Source: Mycolicibacterium monacense
Lineage (GTDB): Bacteria; Actinomycetota; Actinomycetes; Mycobacteriales; Mycobacteriaceae
Direction of reading: 5' to 3'
Assembly: GCF_010731575.1 (NCBI RefSeq)
Contig: NZ_AP022617.1
Span: 3,472,001 to 3,536,000 of the forward strand
DNA length: 64,000 nucleotides
Shown: positions 16,701-28,731 of the stretch, in pieces
How positions within the stretch are numbered: position 1 is the first letter of the stretch
Layout of the letters: the number at the start of each line of letters is the position of its first letter
Translations under genes and position numbers: made by a program
The notes under the pieces: model-generated
What the model was told of the DNA's origin: nothing
The model's database searches: none
Seen by the model: the letters and a program-made list of their open reading frames with translations, nothing else

Positions 16701-18281
16701 ATCCGACGCGCCGTCCACGGCGACGAGGAAGACACGGCGGCCGCGGCACCGGTGCAGCGGGATGCCTACCTGCCCTTCCAGGCCGGCCGGCCGTTCGCCG
16801 CCGCGGTGCGCGGCACCAGGCTGACGGTCAAGGGGGCCCCCGAGGTCCTCGCGTCTGCGCTGACCGAGAGCAACGGCGCGATGACCTCCGCGATGAGTGA
16901 GATGGCCGGCCGGGGGCTGCGGGTGCTGGCCGTCGCCGAACGCCGACTCACCGTCGCGCAGGCCGCGGCCGCGGCCGCCGATGCCGCCGCGTTCGAGGAC
17001 CTGTGCCGATCGCAGCTGACGCCGATCGGCCTGCTCGGGCTCGCCGACACCCCGAGGGAGAAGGCGCGGTCGGTGCTGGAGCAACTGTCCGAAAGAGGCA
17101 TCGGCGTACGGCTCATCACCGGCGATCATCCGGTGACCGCGGCCGTGGTCGCCGGTGAGGTGGGATTGGAGGTCACCGACGAACAGGTGATCACCGGGAG
17201 CGAGTGGGAACGGCTGTCGGCCGAGGAGCGGGCCGAAGCGGTGCAGAACCGCCGCGTATTCGCGCGGATGTCACCCGAACACAAGATCGACGTCGTGCAG
17301 ACGCTCGAGCGGATCGGCATCGTCACCGCCATGGTGGGCGACGGGGCCAACGATGCCGCGGCGATCCGGGCCGCCAGCGTCGGTATCGGCGTGGCCGCCC
17401 ACGGCAGCGACCCGGCGCGCACCGCTGCCGACATGATGCTGCTGGAAGGGCGTATCGAGGCGCTGATCGACGCCCTCGACGAGGGTCAGCAGTTGTGGCG
17501 CCGCGTGCAGTCGGCGGTGTCCATGCTGCTCGGCGGAAACACCGGTGAGATCGCATTCGCTCTGATCACCACCGTGCTGACCGGTCGGTCGGTGCTCAAC
17601 GCACGGCAGATGCTGCTGGTGAACATGCTGACCGACGCGCTGCCCGCGGCCGCCCTCGCAGTCAGCCCGCAGGTCAACAGCGCAGCGGTGGAACTCGACG
17701 AGGCGGCGATGTGGCGGGCGATCGGGGTCCGCGGCGCGGCCACCACACTCGGCGCGACGCTGGCCTGGTCGATGGGCCGGCTGACGGGAACACCGCGGCG
17801 GGCGTCGACCGTCGCCCTGATCGGGCTGGTCTGCACGCAACTGGTCCAGACGCTCGCCGACTCCCATGGCCCACTGGTGGTGCTGACGGCCCTCGGCTCG
17901 TTCGTCTTGTTGGCCGCGCTGATCAGCGTCCCGGTGCTCAGCCAGGTCTTCGGATGTACGCCGGTGGGCCCGCTGGGGTGGGGTCAGGCGCTGCTGGCCA
18001 CCGCGATCGCCGGTGTGGCGGCGACGGTGGCCCCGGAGCTGCTCGCACGCATCACCGATGCGGTGCGGCATCGCCTCGCCGGCCTCGGGGCCGATGAAGC
18101 GGACCCTGCGGAGCAATCAGTCGTCGCCGGCGGCGGTTCCGTCGTCGACGACGACGAGACCGGCTTGGACGAGGACCGCATACAGAGCCCGAACGGGCGG
18201 AGCGAGCAGGTGCATACCCGCGGTGATCAGGGTGTCCGGGCCGGCGGCGCGGGAAAAGTCAGCCACGACCCCGGAGGTTAG
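13722..18281 (+). CDS. CtpI-like cation-translocating P-type ATPase
   Basis: 1519 residues, a very long actinobacterial P-type ATPase. Residues 1-60 are an amphipathic Ala/Val/Gly region, 70-145 resemble a degraded heavy-metal domain, and about 150-630 look like a degenerate first ATPase-like half (VDAVVIDPRMLYTDEL in place of a DKTG loop). The active half carries TGES (Thr787), PEGLP, DKTGTLSEN (Asp944), KGAPE and GDGANDAAA (Gly1206), plus C-terminal helices. The ATG has GGAGGAG. The transported ion is unknown; M. tuberculosis CtpI is the nearest relative I recall. It is inserted between lat and lrpA. Confidence 0.88.
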   Translation: MGFFGTSLRMAQLTVGCALLGSDAVVGTGRATVGAATNAVTGAATRAVAVTRTATDVVVEAVGGPPARRSSTHGRRHWIEVRGLGGPHAESIVVAVVDSLRAVPGVTHVALNRSCARAVVTSTREEITSRDLAAVVDDAERRALAGVRPARQRPHTLPADDAVLVARTISAAAATVGLGLSITGNVMRVPGVPDVLTVLPTIADHVPRIRRQVERRLGREGTDLLLSLLTATSAALTVSPSAAAAETASRAMLVVETWNARQAFRRHESELSADCPQDAAPNPGVREFEPGRGERYADRVGWIGLVAATVVGAVSRNPTVAGSAALVTAPKPSRAGREAFSAAMTRGLTSRHDAVVVRPRALRALDRVDAVVIDPRMLYTDELTVTRILGVANSHRTTAWEAVRTALRDGRLEPGWHRLSGIRGAGRSGKALISPVRDPLAAAVVAEARRTRPRVVSVDDDGLRSLAQGFDRLQPVDASLDEALVGAVADLKADGSTVVLLTTSAMTAAHAADFTVGLARPGEPSPWGADVFVRDLESVWRILHALPAARSVAVRGVQLSVSTSAIGALMLIPGVIGRGPESINAGVFSALWLGFRSGTSIFEDAPPEPETSHDWHALPVDEVLRLLPRPPQEHLEEGRRSVAELPPIRAAQRAAVWSGRLARDFLSEMRNNLADPITPLLATGAAASALLGSPFDAALVGGVLLANAALSAQQQLHAERILERLIAVQDPLARRKIGALTEGRQEKVPAARLRPGDIIEVHPDEVVPADARLISDSNVEADESTLTGESLPVAKRTEATPGAPLAERACMLYAGTTLVAGTALAVVTAVGSRTEMRRAMALAPERAREIGLHRQLSRITGRALPFSVSSGAMVGLLSLVRGTPLREAVGSAVALTVAAVPEGLPLVATLAQLAAARRLTGESVLIRNAHSVEALARLQVVCFDKTGTLSENRLRVRATRAVDGWTGEQVLDAALSTTFARPGHRAHHATDDAIRRAVHGDEEDTAAAAPVQRDAYLPFQAGRPFAAAVRGTRLTVKGAPEVLASALTESNGAMTSAMSEMAGRGLRVLAVAERRLTVAQAAAAAADAAAFEDLCRSQLTPIGLLGLADTPREKARSVLEQLSERGIGVRLITGDHPVTAAVVAGEVGLEVTDEQVITGSEWERLSAEERAEAVQNRRVFARMSPEHKIDVVQTLERIGIVTAMVGDGANDAAAIRAASVGIGVAAHGSDPARTAADMMLLEGRIEALIDALDEGQQLWRRVQSAVSMLLGGNTGEIAFALITTVLTGRSVLNARQMLLVNMLTDALPAAALAVSPQVNSAAVELDEAAMWRAIGVRGAATTLGATLAWSMGRLTGTPRRASTVALIGLVCTQLVQTLADSHGPLVVLTALGSFVLLAALISVPVLSQVFGCTPVGPLGWGQALLATAIAGVAATVAPELLARITDAVRHRLAGLGADEADPAEQSVVAGGGSVVDDDETGLDEDRIQSPNGRSEQVHTRGDQGVRAGGAGKVSHDPGG

Positions 18282-18329
18282 CCGGGGCGGGTGAGTAGTT
18301 GGGGGCTACGAATGTGAACGGGAGTCGAA

Positions 18330-18725
18330 ATGTTTGATACAGCGCGGTCTTTCCTCAGCTCCCATCGGGACGCCTCAGAGTTGGTCCGACGCGCGCAGCG
18401 GTTCTCCGTGCGCCTCCCCCTGATCGGTCAGGTGACGGTGCCGCCGCCGGACCAACTGGCGTTTTACGGCGTCCTGGGTGTGCTCGCCGGGGTGGGGGCG
18501 ATCGAATGGCCGGTGGCCGTGGCGATCGGGGTGGGTCAAGCGGTTGTGGCGCGCCATGTCAACGGCGAACCGCAGGCCGCCACGCGACCAACGGCGGACG
18601 ACGCGCCGCAGGCCCGGACAGCGCCCGCGAAGAAGGCGCCCGCGAAGAAGGCACCTGCAAAAAAGCCACTTGCGAAGAAGGCACCCGCCAAGAAGGCTGC
18701 AGCCAAGAAATCAGCGCAGCGCTAG
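18330..18725 (+). CDS. Small membrane protein with lysine-rich AKK-repeat tail
   Basis: 131 residues. The N-terminal half ends in a hydrophobic segment (about residues 48-76: FYGVLGVLAGVGAIEWPVAV). The C-terminal 45 residues carry about six APAKK-type pentads, like histone H1-like or HupB tails. A GGGAGT ribosome site precedes the ATG. It follows the CtpI gene by 48 bp and may be co-transcribed. The gene at 22165 has the same layout (EWPVAVA versus DWPVLAA, then a Pro/Lys tail). The tail could bind nucleic acid or acidic wall polymers; function unknown. Confidence 0.7.
   Translation: MFDTARSFLSSHRDASELVRRAQRFSVRLPLIGQVTVPPPDQLAFYGVLGVLAGVGAIEWPVAVAIGVGQAVVARHVNGEPQAATRPTADDAPQARTAPAKKAPAKKAPAKKPLAKKAPAKKAAAKKSAQR
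18621..18710 (+). repeat. Tandem 15-bp coding repeats (APAKK pentads)
   Basis: About six imperfect copies of GCGCCCGCGAAGAAG encode the lysine-rich tail. Such repeats expand and contract by slippage. Confidence 0.75.
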
Positions 18726-18741
18726 GCCGTGTCAGCAGGAA

Positions 18742-19224
18742 TTATTCCGGCACATGGCGCCTACCGCTGTAAAACGTCTGTAGGATGATCGTGCTGCGGG
18801 TGTGGACATTGGCCGCAGTCCTGATGCGCTGCAACAGTCCCTCGAGGGCCCGAGCCGACGGGACGTGAACCAGCAGGACGTAGCTGTCCTCCCCCGCCAC
18901 CGACTGGCACGACTCGATCTCCGGGATGTGTTCGAGCCGCGCCGGCGCATCATCGGGTTGAGAAGGATCGAGAGGAGTGATCGCGACGAACGCCGACAGC
19001 ATGTCGCCGACTGCGGCCGGATCGACACGCGCCGTATACCCGTTGATCACTCCGCGGGACTCCAACCGGCGCACCCGCGACTGCACCGCCGACACCGACA
19101 GGCCGGCGGCGGCCGCCAGATGCGCAAGCGTGGCGCGCCCGTCCGCGACGAGTTCGCGCGCCAGGATGCGGTCGATCTCATCGAGCGGCGCAGGTGAATG
19201 CGGGTGCTCGTCAGGTTCACCCAT
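18742..19224 (-). CDS. lrpA: Lrp/AsnC-family regulator LrpA
   Basis: 160 residues. An N-terminal helix-turn-helix (about residues 15-65, ATLAHLAAAAGLSVSAVQSR) is followed by the RAM ligand-binding domain (about 75-150). It is the Rv3291c counterpart, a feast/famine regulator that senses amino acids and controls lat. It is divergent from pcd across 72 bp, so it probably regulates both itself and pcd. A TACAGT box 6 nt before the ATG suggests a leaderless mRNA. Confidence 0.9.
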   Translation of the reverse strand: MGEPDEHPHSPAPLDEIDRILARELVADGRATLAHLAAAAGLSVSAVQSRVRRLESRGVINGYTARVDPAAVGDMLSAFVAITPLDPSQPDDAPARLEHIPEIESCQSVAGEDSYVLLVHVPSARALEGLLQRIRTAANVHTRSTIILQTFYSGRRHVPE

Positions 19225-19230
19225 GGCGGC

Positions 19231-19236
19231 ACTGTA
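19231..19236 (-). promoter_or_regulatory. -10 element (TACAGT) for lrpA
   Basis: On the minus strand TACAGT lies 6 nt before ATG 19224; likely a leaderless start. Confidence 0.45.
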
Positions 19237-19296
19237 GCCGAGCGCGCGACACCCGAAACACGTACGACACTCCTCACTCACGGACAAGGACCAGCG

Positions 19297-20889
19297 ATGA
19301 CCACCACCTCCGCCACGACCACGGCGTCTGACGCGGCTTCTCCTGCGGCACAGGTGCTGCCGACCGCCGACGAGTTGAGGGACCGGGTACGGACCGCCTT
19401 CGACGCCATCGGTGCGACCGCACACCTCGGCGCACCCGGCGAAGGGGGCCTGCCGGCCAGCACACCGATCACCGGCGAAGTGCTGTTCACCGTCGAGGAG
19501 AGTTCGCCGGCGCAGACCGAAGCCGCGATCGAAGCCGCGGCCGACGCGTTCGGGCAGTGGCGCACCACGCCGGCGCCGGTGCGCGGCGCGCTGGTCGCCC
19601 GGCTGGGCGAGTTGCTGGTCGAGCACAAGGCGGCGCTGGCGTCCCTGGTGACCGTGGAGGCCGGCAAGATCACCTCTGAGGCGCTCGGCGAGGTGCAGGA
19701 GATGATCGACATCTGCCAGTTCGCCGTCGGACTGTCGCGCCAGTTGTACGGCAGGACGATCGCCTCCGAGCGCCCGGGACACCGGTTGATGGAGACCTGG
19801 CATCCGCTCGGGGTGGTCGGCGTGATCACCGCGTTCAACTTCCCGGTGGCGGTGTGGTCGTGGAACACCGCCGTCGCGCTGGTGTGCGGGGACACGGTCG
19901 TGTGGAAACCGTCTGAACTCACCCCGCTCACGGCCATCGCCTGTCAGGCCCTGTTGCAGCGGGCGGCCGCCGACGTCGGAGCGCCGTCGGCCGTCGGCCA
20001 GTTGGTCCTCGGCGGGCGCGACGTGGGCGAGACACTGGTCGACGATCCGCGGGTCGCGCTGCTCTCGGCCACCGGTTCGGTGCGGATGGGCCAGCAGGTC
20101 GGCCCCCGGGTGGCGCAGCGGTTCGGCCGGGCCCTGCTCGAACTCGGTGGCAACAACGCCGCCATCGTGACGCCGTCCGCCGACCTCGACCTCGCGGTGC
20201 GGGCGATCGTGTTCTCGGCCGCGGGCACCGCAGGCCAACGCTGCACCACACTGCGCAGGCTGATCGTGCACCGCTCGGTTGCCGACGACCTCGTCGAGCG
20301 GATCGTGGCGGCGTATCGCCAACTGCCGGTGGGTGACCCGGCCGCCGACGGGACGCTGATCGGACCACTGATCCACGAGACCGCATACCGCGACATGGTC
20401 GCCGCACTCGAGACGGCCCGCGCCGACGGCGGTGAGGTGACCGGTGGCGAGCGCAGGATCTTCGAAGGTGACAGCGGTGACATGTCCTTCTACGTCACCC
20501 CGGCGGTGGTGCGGATGCCCTCGCAGACCGCCGTGGTGCACGCCGAGACGTTCGCGCCCATCCTCTACGTCCTGACCTACGACGACGACCTGGGCGAGGC
20601 GATCTCGCTCAACAATGCTGTGCCGCAGGGTCTTTCGTCTGCCATCTTCACACTCGACGTGCGGGAGGCCGAACAGTTCATGGCCGCCGACGGCTCCGAC
20701 TGCGGCATCGCCAACGTCAACATCGGCACCTCGGGAGCCGAGATCGGCGGTGCGTTCGGCGGCGAGAAGCAGACCGGCGGCGGCCGCGAATCCGGTTCGG
20801 ATGCGTGGAAGGCCTACATGCGCAGGGCCACCAACACGGTCAACTACTCCGCCGAGTTACCTCTGGCTCAAGGCGTGCACTTCGGGTAG
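19297..20889 (+). CDS. pcd: L-piperideine-6-carboxylate (aminoadipate semialdehyde) dehydrogenase
   Basis: 530 residues, NAD(P)-dependent aldehyde dehydrogenase. It oxidises the Lat product to 2-aminoadipate. Visible motifs: ITAFNFPVAVWSWNTA (substrate and cofactor channel), the glutamate in LELGGNNAAIV, the cysteine in GTAGQRCTT, and FGGEKQTGGGRESGSDAWK near the C-terminus. The first 25 residues are Ala/Thr-rich and disordered. ATG has AAGGA 7 nt upstream; a longer in-frame extension is rejected. The 3' end overlaps the convergent glycosyltransferase by 50 bp. Confidence 0.93.
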   Translation: MTTTSATTTASDAASPAAQVLPTADELRDRVRTAFDAIGATAHLGAPGEGGLPASTPITGEVLFTVEESSPAQTEAAIEAAADAFGQWRTTPAPVRGALVARLGELLVEHKAALASLVTVEAGKITSEALGEVQEMIDICQFAVGLSRQLYGRTIASERPGHRLMETWHPLGVVGVITAFNFPVAVWSWNTAVALVCGDTVVWKPSELTPLTAIACQALLQRAAADVGAPSAVGQLVLGGRDVGETLVDDPRVALLSATGSVRMGQQVGPRVAQRFGRALLELGGNNAAIVTPSADLDLAVRAIVFSAAGTAGQRCTTLRRLIVHRSVADDLVERIVAAYRQLPVGDPAADGTLIGPLIHETAYRDMVAALETARADGGEVTGGERRIFEGDSGDMSFYVTPAVVRMPSQTAVVHAETFAPILYVLTYDDDLGEAISLNNAVPQGLSSAIFTLDVREAEQFMAADGSDCGIANVNIGTSGAEIGGAFGGEKQTGGGRESGSDAWKAYMRRATNTVNYSAELPLAQGVHFG

Positions 20890-22120
20890 CCGACCGACCG
20901 ATCAGCCGCTGTTCCAGCAGATCCGCGCCGCGCGCCACCCCACCGGTGGCGGCGAAGCCGGCGGCGACGCGACGCGCCCCCGCGGTCATCGTCAGCGCGC
21001 GTTCGACCGCGGTGCGCAACCGCTGCGGCGTCAGGCGCCGCGCCGGCAGGCGGGTGCCGCATCGGGCGGCCTGCACCCGGCGGGCCACCTCGAACTGATC
21101 GCGGCCGTGCGGCACCGCGCACACCGGCACCCCGCGGGACAGCGCCTTCTGGGTGACGCCCATACCGCCGTGGGTGATCGCGCAGACCGCCCGGTCGAGC
21201 ACCGGACCGTGCGGGAGGAATCCGGTCACGGTGGCGTTGCGCGGCACCGTGATTCCGTCGGGAATCCCCGAGGGGCAGGTCGCGACGACCTGAATGTCCT
21301 TGCCTTCCAACGCGGTCAGCGCCGTGGTCACCAGCGCGGAGTCGGCCTGTTTCACCGACGATGTCGTGACGAGGACCACCGGACGGTCGATGCCGTCGAG
21401 CCACGACGGCGCCGCGGCGGGTTTCGGGTCGTATTCACACGGTCCGATCATCTGCACCGCCGCACCCCAGCCCGGGTGCGGGTACTCGAACGGCTCGCCG
21501 CCGGCCACCAGCATCAGCGGCGCACGGCGTAGGACGGCGTCCACGTCGCGCAGGGCGGGTAGCCCCCGCTTCGCACGAAAACCGTTGACGTGAACCATCA
21601 TCGGCACGTCGAACACTTGCTGAACCACGGCACGCACACCCGCGTCCCGCACCCGGCCGACGAGTCCCGGCCACGGCGCCATCCCGGCGCCCACCGGCGG
21701 CATCCCCGGTGAGTTCAGGAACGGGGTGTACGGAGAGAACACCGCCCACGGGATGTCGCCGGCGTCCGCGGCGGCCATCGCACCCCAGCAGTTGATGTCG
21801 AGCAGCAGCAGATCCGGCCCGACGAGCGCGATCGCATCGTCGAGGTCGTCGAGTTCGTGGGCGCCGCGGCCACCGAACGTCTCGATCGTCATACGCAGCA
21901 CCGCACGTCCACCGGTGGCCCGCCAGTCCTCGCTCACGATGTCCTCGATGCGGGGATCCACGGCGTCGGCGGTCAGCCCCGCCGCACGGGCCGCGGGGAT
22001 TCCGCCGGCGTAGGTGCGCACGTGCACCCGGTGACCGCGCCCGGCCAATTCGCCGAGGAGCGCGAGCATCGGAAAGAGGTGGCCCGCCGACGGTGAGGTG
22101 TAGGCCAGGATCGTCGCCAT
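20840..22120 (-). CDS. UGT/MGT-family glycosyltransferase
   Basis: 426 residues, GT1 GT-B fold, as in macrolide and glycopeptide glycosyltransferases. It starts with ATILAYTSPSAGHLFPMLAL (acceptor domain). The C-terminal donor site reads THGGMGVTQKALSRGVPV with a later HGRDQFEVARRV, matching the family's HGGxGT and P-x-D/Q motif. ATG 22120 with GGTGAAGG is preferred to GTG 22129. Acceptor unknown, perhaps a lipid or xenobiotic. The 3' end is antisense to the last 50 bp of pcd. Confidence 0.88.
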   Translation of the reverse strand: MATILAYTSPSAGHLFPMLALLGELAGRGHRVHVRTYAGGIPAARAAGLTADAVDPRIEDIVSEDWRATGGRAVLRMTIETFGGRGAHELDDLDDAIALVGPDLLLLDINCWGAMAAADAGDIPWAVFSPYTPFLNSPGMPPVGAGMAPWPGLVGRVRDAGVRAVVQQVFDVPMMVHVNGFRAKRGLPALRDVDAVLRRAPLMLVAGGEPFEYPHPGWGAAVQMIGPCEYDPKPAAAPSWLDGIDRPVVLVTTSSVKQADSALVTTALTALEGKDIQVVATCPSGIPDGITVPRNATVTGFLPHGPVLDRAVCAITHGGMGVTQKALSRGVPVCAVPHGRDQFEVARRVQAARCGTRLPARRLTPQRLRTAVERALTMTAGARRVAAGFAATGGVARGADLLEQRLIGRSATRSARLEPEVTRRSS

Positions 22121-22164
22121 TGCCTTCACCTATACCCGCTCACGACGGGCTTCAGTGGTCCGGT

Positions 22165-22533
22165 TCAGCGGCTTCCGGTGACGGTTTTCTTACGTGCAGG
22201 AGCGGTTTTGCGCGGAGGAGGCGTCGGCGCCGCCTCGGGTGCGGCGACCACGTCCGAGTTGTGGTCGAGTTGCCGGACCAGCAGCGCGGTCCCACCGACG
22301 GCGGCCAGAACCGGCCAGTCCACCAGTCCGGCCGCGCCGACGGCGCCCAGCGTCAGCAGCGCCGCCGGCGTGGAGTGGCTGCCGCTGCTGAGTCCGTGAC
22401 GGATCCCGCCGGCCGCACCCTGTACTCCGCCGACGATTCCGTTGACCGCCGCACCGCCGACCGCGCCGGCCGCCGCGGTGGTGGCGTTGGCGGTCCCGGC
22501 GACCAGGCGGGCCGCGCCCTCAACGATGTTCAT
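22165..22533 (-). CDS. Small membrane protein with basic C-terminal tail
   Basis: 122 residues. An N-terminal Ala/Gly/Val amphipathic stretch (ARLVAGTANATTAAAGAVGG) is followed by a hydrophobic segment (TLGAVGAAGLVDWPVLAAVG) and a Pro/Lys/Arg tail. The N-terminal part resembles residues 15-60 of the CtpI-like ATPase at 13722. The middle and tail resemble the small protein at 18330. AAAGGTGG precedes the ATG. A GGGTAC on the minus strand at 22571-22566 could be a SigF -10 but lacks a good -35. Function unknown. Confidence 0.7.
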   Translation of the reverse strand: MNIVEGAARLVAGTANATTAAAGAVGGAAVNGIVGGVQGAAGGIRHGLSSGSHSTPAALLTLGAVGAAGLVDWPVLAAVGGTALLVRQLDHNSDVVAAPEAAPTPPPRKTAPARKKTVTGSR

Positions 22534-22611
22534 CACGATCCACCTTTCCTCGACAGCCCGTCGGAGTACCCGGCGGATCGCGTCGCCACGCGGGTTCGGC
22601 AGGATCGACCC

Positions 22612-23403
22612 ATGGACATCGACAACAGCGTCGTGGCGATCACCGGCGCCGGTTCCGGGATCGGGCGTGCCCTCGCGGAGTCGTTCGCCGCCGCCGGCGC
22701 CCGCCTGGTGCTGGGCGACGTCGACGATGCCGGTCTGGCCGTCACCGCCGAACGTCTGGCGGCCGACGGGGCCGACGTCAGCACCGTGCACGCCGATGCC
22801 AGTTCGGCCGACGACATCGCGGCCATGGCCGCTGCGCAACCGGTCGACGTCTTCGTCGCCAACGCCGGCGTGATGGGCGCCCCCGGACTGGGCACCGAGG
22901 CGGACTGGGACCGCATCCTCGACGTGAACCTGCGCGCGCACGTACGTGCGGCCACGCTGCTGGTGCCGCAGTGGCAGGCCCGCGGTCGCGGACACTTCGT
23001 CAGCGTCGCGTCGGCCGCCGGACTGCTCACCCAGATCGGCGCCGCGGGCTACGCGGTGAGCAAGCACGCAGCGGTGGGCTTCGCCGAATGGCTCGCGGTC
23101 ACCTACGGCGACGACGGCATCGGCGTGACGTGCGTCTGCCCCATGGGGGTCGACACCCCGCTGCTGAACGCGATCCGCGATGCGGCCGACGCCGAGGTCC
23201 GCCTGGGTGCGGAGTCCGTCGTGCAGGCCGGCGCCGTCATCAGTCCGCGCGAGGTCGCCGAGCAGACGGTCGCCGCGGTGCGCGACGGCCGGTTCCTCGT
23301 GCTGCCCCACCCCGCCGTGCGCGACATGCTCGCGGGCAAGGTCGCCGACCACGACCGGTGGATCGCCGGGATGCGCCGCTACCAGCGGTCGCTGCGGCAG
23401 TGA
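22612..23403 (+). CDS. Short-chain dehydrogenase/reductase
   Basis: 263 residues. Cofactor loop: ITGAGSGIGRALAESFAAAG. The acidic residue in LGDVDD favours NAD(H). Structural motif: VANAG. Catalytic Ser in SVASAAGLL, Tyr and Lys in GYAVSKHAA. The substrate is unknown; residues after the catalytic Lys (CPMGVDTPLL) are typical of classical SDRs. Divergent from the small membrane protein, 78 bp apart. CAGGAT 6 nt before the ATG could be a -10 or a weak ribosome site. Confidence 0.9.
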   Translation: MDIDNSVVAITGAGSGIGRALAESFAAAGARLVLGDVDDAGLAVTAERLAADGADVSTVHADASSADDIAAMAAAQPVDVFVANAGVMGAPGLGTEADWDRILDVNLRAHVRAATLLVPQWQARGRGHFVSVASAAGLLTQIGAAGYAVSKHAAVGFAEWLAVTYGDDGIGVTCVCPMGVDTPLLNAIRDAADAEVRLGAESVVQAGAVISPREVAEQTVAAVRDGRFLVLPHPAVRDMLAGKVADHDRWIAGMRRYQRSLRQ

Positions 23404-23416
23404 CCACCCCTGCCGT

Positions 23417-23473
23417 CGAGCGTCGGGTTGTGTCATGCCGTGCGCGCCGAGCCGTGACACAACCCGACACTCG
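23417..23473. repeat. Long inverted repeat between SDR and lhr
   Basis: Two 19-nt arms (23417-23435 and 23455-23473) are complementary except at one position, around a 19-nt loop. The inner 14 bp (GTCGGGTTGTGTCA / TGACACAACCCGAC) are perfect. No T-run follows. It may be a REP-like mobile palindrome, a terminator for the SDR gene, or a binding site upstream of lhr. Confidence 0.8.
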
Positions 23474-23506
23474 TCGCTTGTCGGTGGCAGTTGTCACCAT
23501 GGAGGG

Positions 23507-28078
<4,572 letters not shown>

Positions 28079-28098
28079 AAGCGGGTCGGCCCGAGGCG

Positions 28099-28650
28099 TC
28101 AGTCCCGCGGGCCCGCGGCGACGGCGGCGCTGACCTCCGCTGCCGCCTGATCGAGCGTGTTGAGGGTCATCTCGTCCATCGGGAGGGCGCTGAGCTGCCG
28201 GGCGTGGTTTATCACCTGCGCGGCTTTGACCGCCCCGTTCGGCGACGCCAGCACCAGGATGACCGCGGTTCCGTGCGTGAGCGCGTGCCCGATCTCGCGA
28301 CGAAGGCCCGTGTCGATCTCATGGTCGGCGAACGATGCGACGATCGCCGCCGCGGCGGCGCCCACCACGACCGATGCCAGGATGGGCGGTGCGAACAACC
28401 CGAGCAGGGCGCCGACACCCGCACCCCAGCCGGCCGCGACGCGTCCGTGGTGGTTGACCGCGTGAGTCACCGCCGCTTCACCGTCGGGCCCCTCATTCAC
28501 CAGGGCCGCCGCCCGGATCTCGACGCTCTTGTTCTTGATCCGCCGGTTGAGTTCGATGAAATCCTCGTGGGCCTTGTCGGGGTCGGAGTATCCGGCGACG
28601 AGTACGACCGCGTGCATGTCGTCGGTGACTTCGTCGATGCGCATGGTCAT
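28099..28650 (-). CDS. DUF1269-type glycine-zipper membrane protein
   Basis: 183 residues. The N-terminal soluble domain (AVVLVAGYSDPDKAHEDFIE) is followed by a glycine-rich membrane hairpin (GWGAGVGALLGLFAPPILAS, then VVVGAAAAAIVASFADHEI). The C-terminal domain has a nucleotide-like fold (HALTHGTAVILVLAS). Such proteins occur near stress genes; function unknown. ATG 28650 or 28644 are both possible. It is divergent from nei (81 bp). GGACTTTCGGACC in that gap resembles half of a DosR box but fails on the second half. Confidence 0.75.
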   Translation of the reverse strand: MTMRIDEVTDDMHAVVLVAGYSDPDKAHEDFIELNRRIKNKSVEIRAAALVNEGPDGEAAVTHAVNHHGRVAAGWGAGVGALLGLFAPPILASVVVGAAAAAIVASFADHEIDTGLRREIGHALTHGTAVILVLASPNGAVKAAQVINHARQLSALPMDEMTLNTLDQAAAEVSAAVAAGPRD

Positions 28651-28731
28651 GAGCCTGACGCAGCAACGCCACCACCGGTAGGTCCGAAAGTCCTTTCCTC
28701 GCCGGTTCGCGGGCGATTGGTCTGATGAGCC

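Noticed and set aside
22132..22137. GGGTAT on the minus strand before the MGT gene as a SigF promoter
   Set aside because: No GTTT-like element at 15-17 bp upstream.
22566..22571. GGGTAC on the minus strand before the small protein at 22165 as a SigF promoter
   Set aside because: The best -35 is GCGT at 16 bp; only two of four bases match, so not listed as a promoter.
28674..28695. DosR-like box between the DUF1269 gene and nei
   Set aside because: The left half is good (AGGACT) but the right half matches only three of six consensus bases.
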